Below are positions 35,162-38,554 of a stretch of DNA of 38,554 nt, piece after piece. The position numbers were made by a program, and so were the translations under genes. This stretch comes from Lachnospiraceae bacterium. GTDB lineage: Bacteria; Bacillota; Clostridia; Lachnospirales; Lachnospiraceae. Numbering within the stretch: the first letter of the stretch is position 1; each line of letters starts with the position of its first letter. The stretch spans positions 1 through 38,554 of the forward strand of contig JAFZOS010000025.1 in assembly GCA_017550535.1 (NCBI GenBank). The letters run 5' to 3'. The notes beneath the pieces were generated by a model, which saw only the letters and a program-made list of their open reading frames with translations, made no database searches and was not told the origin of the DNA.

Positions 35162-35219
35162 TACGCGAGTATAAGGGTTCCTTATGCCCTAAGCAGAATA
35201 AAGAATAGAGGAAAATAAA

Positions 35220-35717
35220 ATGGAGATGGAGAAGAAAAATATCTTAACCTATGAGGGGCTTAAGAAGCTCGAGGATGAGCTTCATGATCTTAAGGTTGTA
35301 AGGAGGGCCGAGGTTGCCCAGAAAATAAAGGAGGCACGCGAGCAGGGCGACCTGTCCGAGAATGCCGAGTACGATGCAGCCAAGGATGAGCAGCGTGATA
35401 TCGAGACCCGCATCGAGGAGATCGAGAAGATCCTTAAAAATGCAGAGGTGGTACTTGACGAGGAAGTTGATACGGGCAAGATCAGCATCGGCTGCAAGGT
35501 TAAGATCAGGGATATGGAATTTAAGGAAGACATGGAATATAAGATCGTCGGCTCGACCGAGGCCGATTCGCTGGGCGGCAAGATAAGTAACGAATCACCG
35601 GTCGGAAAGGCACTCATCGGTGCCAAGAAGGGCCAGACGGTTTCGGTTGAAACTCAGGCGGGAGTGCTTAAGTACAAGGTATTACAGATAATCCGCCCGG
35701 GTGATAAAGATTATTAG
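35220..35717 (+). CDS. greA: transcription elongation factor GreA
   Basis: A 165-residue factor that rescues backtracked RNA polymerase by stimulating transcript cleavage. The N-terminal coiled-coil hairpin has the acidic tip GDLSENAEYDAAK. The C-terminal FKBP-like domain ends with ISNESPVGKALIGAKKG. Full length. AGAGG lies eight bases upstream. lysS follows, separated by a 109-bp linker with a hairpin. Confidence 0.96.
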   Translation: MEMEKKNILTYEGLKKLEDELHDLKVVRRAEVAQKIKEAREQGDLSENAEYDAAKDEQRDIETRIEEIEKILKNAEVVLDEEVDTGKISIGCKVKIRDMEFKEDMEYKIVGSTEADSLGGKISNESPVGKALIGAKKGQTVSVETQAGVLKYKVLQIIRPGDKDY

Positions 35718-35721
35718 AGGA

Positions 35722-35757
35722 AGAGCCATTACGCGGAGCGTAATTCAGGATGGCTCT
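35722..35757 (+). promoter_or_regulatory. hairpin in the greA-lysS linker
   Basis: ATTACGC (35728-35734) pairs with GCGTAAT (35738-35744), and AGAGCC (35722-35727) with GGCTCT (35752-35757), leaving a bulge. No T-run follows. It may affect read-through or mRNA processing between the two genes. No T-box signature is seen. Confidence 0.5.
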
Positions 35758-35826
35758 GACGAAAGGCCGCTGAACGAATGTGAGGGGGCATCACCCGACA
35801 TTCTGAGAAAAATTAGAGGATATGCA

Positions 35827-37428
35827 ATGGAAAAGAACACAGAACAGCAGCAGGATATAGGCCAGCTCCTTAAGGTACGCAGGGAAAAGCTTGCGAATCT
35901 GCAGGAAGCAGGGAAGGATCCGTTTGTAATAACCAAATACGACCAGACGCATCATTCGACGGATGCAAAGGCTGAGTATGAGGAACTTGAGAAGAAGCTT
36001 CTTGCAGGCAGGAGCGAGGTTGATGTGACCGGAATGGATGAGGCTGAGGCCAGGGAAGCGAAGAAGGCTGATTACAACGAGAGGCGTGCAATCATGGACG
36101 CACAGCCTATAAATGTCAGCATTGCGGGCCGTATCATGAGCAAGCGTATCATGGGTAAGGCCGCGTTCTGCAATATCCAGGATAAGCCCGGAAACATCCA
36201 GGTGTATGTTGCCAGGGATGCTGTCGGGGAAGAATCATACGCCGATTTTAAGAAGTATGATATCGGTGATATCGTCGGCATCAAGGGTTATGTGTTCAGG
36301 ACCATGACGGGCGAGATTTCCGTACATGCGTCTTCCATAGTCCTTCTGTCAAAGTCACTGCAGATACTTCCCGAGAAGTTCCACGGACTTACAAACACGG
36401 ATCTTCGTTTCAGGCAGAGATATGTTGACCTTATCATGAATTCTGATGTAAAGGATACATTCATAAAGAGGTCGAAGATCATATCTTCCATCAGGCGTTA
36501 TCTTGACGATCAGGGATTCATGGAGGTTGAAACGCCGATGCTCGTATCAAATGCGGGCGGTGCGGCTGCAAGGCCTTTCGAGACATATTTCAATGCACTC
36601 GATGAGGACTTCAAGCTTCGTATCTCACTGGAGCTGTATCTTAAAAGGCTCATTGTCGGCGGTCTTGAGAGGGTATATGAGATAGGCCGCGTGTTCAGGA
36701 ACGAGGGACTTGATACAAGGCACAATCCGGAGTTTACGCTGATGGAGCTCTACCAGGCATATACCGATTACCACGGCATGATGGACTTAACCGAGAACAT
36801 GTTCAGGCATGTGGCGCAGGAAGTACTCGGAACCACGAAGTTTAAATACGGCGAGGTCGAGCTTGACTTCGGAAAGCCGTTTGAGCGCATCACGATGATC
36901 GATGCGATAAAGAAGTACGCGGGGATCGATTTTGACACCGTTCCCGATACCGAAGCCGCGAAGAAGCTTGCGGATGAAAAGGATATCCATTACGAACCGT
37001 ATCATACGAAGGGCGATATCATAAACCTGTTCTTTGAGGAGTTCGTTGAGGAAAATCTTGTTCAGCCGACTTTCGTAATGGACCATCCGGTCGAGATAAG
37101 CCCGCTTACCAAGCGTAAGCCCGACAGGCCGGACCTGGTTGAAAGGTTTGAGCTGTTTATAAATACCTGGGAGATGTGCAATGCATATTCCGAGCTTAAC
37201 GATCCCATCGATCAGAGGGAGCGTTTCAAGGCTCAGGATGCGGCTGCGGCAGCAGGCGATGAGGAAGCAAACCACACCGATGAGGACTTCCTTAACGCTC
37301 TCGAGATCGGTATGCCGCCCACAGGTGGCATAGGCTATGGCATAGACCGCCTGACCATGCTGCTGACTGATTCTCCAAGTATAAGGGAGGTTTTATTCTT
37401 CCCGACACTCAAGAGTTCGGAAGACTGA
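35827..37428 (+). CDS. lysS: lysyl-tRNA synthetase, class II
   Basis: The ATG at 35827 has AGAGGA at seven bases and gives 533 residues; the open frame upstream to 35701 has no family likeness. The N-terminal OB fold binds the anticodon. Class II motif 2 (RVFRNEGLDTRHNPEFT) and motif 3 (GIGYGIDRLTMLL) bind ATP and lysine. It charges tRNA-Lys. A strong terminator follows. A diverged copy of its last ~40 codons is found at 38322-38444. Confidence 0.96.
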   Translation: MEKNTEQQQDIGQLLKVRREKLANLQEAGKDPFVITKYDQTHHSTDAKAEYEELEKKLLAGRSEVDVTGMDEAEAREAKKADYNERRAIMDAQPINVSIAGRIMSKRIMGKAAFCNIQDKPGNIQVYVARDAVGEESYADFKKYDIGDIVGIKGYVFRTMTGEISVHASSIVLLSKSLQILPEKFHGLTNTDLRFRQRYVDLIMNSDVKDTFIKRSKIISSIRRYLDDQGFMEVETPMLVSNAGGAAARPFETYFNALDEDFKLRISLELYLKRLIVGGLERVYEIGRVFRNEGLDTRHNPEFTLMELYQAYTDYHGMMDLTENMFRHVAQEVLGTTKFKYGEVELDFGKPFERITMIDAIKKYAGIDFDTVPDTEAAKKLADEKDIHYEPYHTKGDIINLFFEEFVEENLVQPTFVMDHPVEISPLTKRKPDRPDLVERFELFINTWEMCNAYSELNDPIDQRERFKAQDAAAAAGDEEANHTDEDFLNALEIGMPPTGGIGYGIDRLTMLLTDSPSIREVLFFPTLKSSED

Positions 37429-37450
37429 AGCAGGAAAATACAGGATTATT

Positions 37451-37483
37451 AAGGCGTATCACTTAAAAGTGGTACGCCTTTTT
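37451..37483 (+). terminator. rho-independent terminator of lysS
   Basis: AAGGCGTATCACTT (37451-37464) pairs with AAGTGGTACGCCTT (37467-37480) with one G-U pair, followed by TTTTTGC and a second T-run. Confidence 0.85.
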
Positions 37484-37530
37484 GCTTTTTTTACAAAGAA
37501 GAGGCAAAGAAGAGCTTGGGAAAACGTGCG

Positions 37531-37560
37531 TTGACTGAGGTTGATATTGTAATATATAAT
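37531..37560 (+). promoter_or_regulatory. sigma-A promoter of the zeta-like module
   Basis: TTGACT (37531-37536), an 18-base spacer and a perfect TATAAT (37555-37560), 22 bp before the small ORF. Confidence 0.65.
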
Positions 37561-37582
37561 TATTGAATCGGAGGACTATATT

Positions 37583-37762
37583 ATGTGCGATGTTCAGAAA
37601 TATAATGATATATATAATGATATTAAGAAGCTTACGAAGGATGATACAACCCAACTGATCTTGGAAGCATCAACGGAAGAAGAGAAGGATTTCTATGCTA
37701 TGGTAGGTGATTTCTTCTTTCAGAAAAAACAGGAAGAATGTATTGCGAGGAATGTATTTTAA
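37583..37762 (+). CDS. 59-residue protein, candidate antitoxin
   Basis: A short frame: ATG at 37583 with GGAGG eight bases upstream, 59 codons, stop TAA at 37760-37762. The product begins MCDVQKYNDIYNDIKKLTKD and is acidic and helical, with a C-terminal FFFQKKQEECIARNVF. Its stop overlaps the start of the kinase gene (TAATG), a strict coupling typical of toxin-antitoxin pairs, where the smaller upstream protein usually neutralises the toxin. I recognise no family; an antitoxin role is inferred from position only. Confidence 0.7.
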   Translation: MCDVQKYNDIYNDIKKLTKDDTTQLILEASTEEEKDFYAMVGDFFFQKKQEECIARNVF

Positions 37763-38319
37763 TGAAAAGATACGTAGTCATAGCCGGTGTTAACGGAGCC
37801 GGAAAGACAACATTTTATTCCGCTGAAAATACATTTGAGGATATAGAAAAAGTTAATCTTGATGAGATTGTCAGATCAATCGGAAACTGGAAAAATCCGA
37901 CGGATGTTGTTAATGCCGGGAAAATGGCAGTTAACAGAATAGCAAGCTTGTTTAAAAATGGTATATCATTTAGTCAGGAAACAACACTATGTGGCAACAG
38001 TATTATTCGAAACATTCGCAAGGCTAAAGAAGCAGGATACAGTGTCGAATTATACTATATTGGAGTAGATAGTCCGGAAATAGCGAAGCTACGTGTTAAA
38101 CAAAGGGTAAAAAACGGTGGTCATGGAGTATCGGACGAAGATGTAGAAAGAAGATATTATGAGGGACTGAATAACCTGAAAAAGATATTACCTTTATGTG
38201 ATAAGGCAATAATATATAACAATTCTAATAGAATTATAAGACTTGCAGTATACCAGGATGGCATTTGCAAATGGAAAAATAAGGATATATCGGAATGGTA
38301 TAAAAGGTATTTGAATTAA
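37762..38319 (+). CDS. zeta-toxin-like P-loop kinase
   Basis: The ATG at 37762 (185 residues) overlaps the stop of the 59-codon gene. GVNGAGKTT (residues 9-17) is the Walker A loop; NLDEI follows at about 35-39, then FSQETTL, and KNGGHGVSDEDVERRY, the basic lid region seen in the zeta toxin family and in COG4185. Zeta toxins phosphorylate UDP-N-acetylglucosamine and block wall synthesis; other members of the group have unknown targets. Base composition is more AT-rich than in the genes before lysS, which suggests transfer. Confidence 0.8.
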   Translation: MKRYVVIAGVNGAGKTTFYSAENTFEDIEKVNLDEIVRSIGNWKNPTDVVNAGKMAVNRIASLFKNGISFSQETTLCGNSIIRNIRKAKEAGYSVELYYIGVDSPEIAKLRVKQRVKNGGHGVSDEDVERRYYEGLNNLKKILPLCDKAIIYNNSNRIIRLAVYQDGICKWKNKDISEWYKRYLN

Positions 38320-38321
38320 GG

Positions 38322-38444
38322 TTGTCAACGCCATCTATAGGTAAAATTGGATTCGGTATAGATAGGATTATCATGCTTTGGACAAACAGGATGACAATTA
38401 GGGATGTACTTTTGTTCCCGACCTTGAAGTCAACAGGCAAGTAA
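38322..38444 (+). pseudogene. remnant of the 3' end of a second lysS
   Basis: The frame from 38322 to the TAA at 38442-38444 encodes GFGIDRIIMLW, IRDVLLFPTLKS and a short tail. It parallels the intact LysS C-terminus (GYGIDRLTMLL, IREVLFFPTLKS). There is no start codon with a ribosome site and no upstream synthetase part; it begins three bases after the kinase stop. Nucleotide identity with the intact gene is clearly lower than protein similarity, so it is not a fresh duplication. It could be a foreign lysS tail left by recombination or integration. Confidence 0.75.
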
Positions 38445-38554
38445 ACCCCGGTAAAATCAAGGGTTTCAAGTGGTAAAAGGAACTTAGGTACCACAAAAGT
38501 GCCACAATAGTTCCAATTGTAGATGCAGAACAGTACATGATAATGCATTTACTC
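38445..38554. other. right edge, no gene assigned
   Basis: AT-rich. It holds small inverted repeats (GTGGTA 38470-38475 with TACCAC 38489-38494; GGAACT 38479-38484 with AGTTCC 38509-38514). A frame open from 38477 to the edge lacks a start codon with a ribosome site. Confidence 0.4.

Noticed and set aside
35701-35826. Upstream extension of the lysS frame by 42 codons
   Set aside because: No ribosome site, no likeness to LysRS N-termini, and it overlaps greA; the ATG at 35827 has a good ribosome site.
35718-35826. T-box leader for lysS
   Set aside because: The conserved T-box AGGGTGG-type sequence and a terminator are absent.
38477-38554. Open frame running off the right edge
   Set aside because: No start codon with ribosome site and too short to judge; might be part of a gene beyond the window.
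1-38554. CRISPR arrays, rRNA or tRNA genes, complete insertion sequences
   Set aside because: I saw no regularly spaced repeats, no tRNA-like GGTTCGA arm with cloverleaf and no transposase gene.

Overview
The window is about 38.5 kb of gene-dense bacterial chromosome with mid-range GC. Sigma-A-type promoters, AAGGAGG-like ribosome sites, a SAM-I riboswitch before metK and the mix of genes point to an anaerobic Firmicute of the class Clostridia. Several small hypothetical proteins and the order coaX-dusB-greA-lysS suggest Lachnospiraceae (a Butyrivibrio-like relative). That placement is inference from protein look and context, not a database match.

Layout. Positions 1-11.3 kb: a 5'-truncated M15-type peptidase, a 5'-nucleotidase-type lipoprotein translationally coupled to an aconitase-family hydratase, a calcium-loop (EF-hand-like) protein, a membrane-anchored lipase-like hydrolase, a type I glutamine synthetase, a lipoprotein and a small membrane protein. 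Positions 11.3-14.9 kb: an unusual fusion of ferredoxin, [FeFe]-hydrogenase-like, FeS, GGDEF-like and EAL domains, then a YgjP-like metalloprotein and a small unknown protein. Positions 15.0-16.9 kb: a nucleotidyltransferase/HEPN toxin-antitoxin-like pair and a small (p)ppGpp synthetase. Positions 16.86-17.46 kb: a gene-free stretch whose first 350 bp is packed with hairpins. Positions 17.5-22.3 kb: an unknown coiled-coil membrane protein, an M23/LysM/G5 endopeptidase, murA and a divergent HD-GYP phosphodiesterase. Positions 22.4-31.7 kb: SAM-I riboswitch and metK, dnaE, pfkA, a TrmH-family RNA methyltransferase, proC and a secreted SH3/SleB-like hydrolase behind a structured leader. Positions 31.7-37.5 kb: ornithine carbamoyltransferase, two small unknown genes, coaX, dusB, greA and lysS, ending in a strong terminator. 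Positions 37.5 kb to the end: an AT-rich accessory patch with a 59-codon ORF coupled to a zeta-toxin-like kinase, followed by a diverged fragment of the lysS 3' end.

Themes. Much of the window is housekeeping: replication, glycolysis, amino acids, cofactor, tRNA charging and cell wall. Second-messenger control is well represented, with an EAL and an HD-GYP protein for c-di-GMP and a RelQ-like synthetase for (p)ppGpp. The best leads for new biology are the H-cluster-EAL fusion, the apparent DNA-binding/nucleotidyltransferase fusion paired with HEPN, the kinase module beside a second lysS tail, and a family of GGGGACGG-core palindromes lying directly after stop codons.
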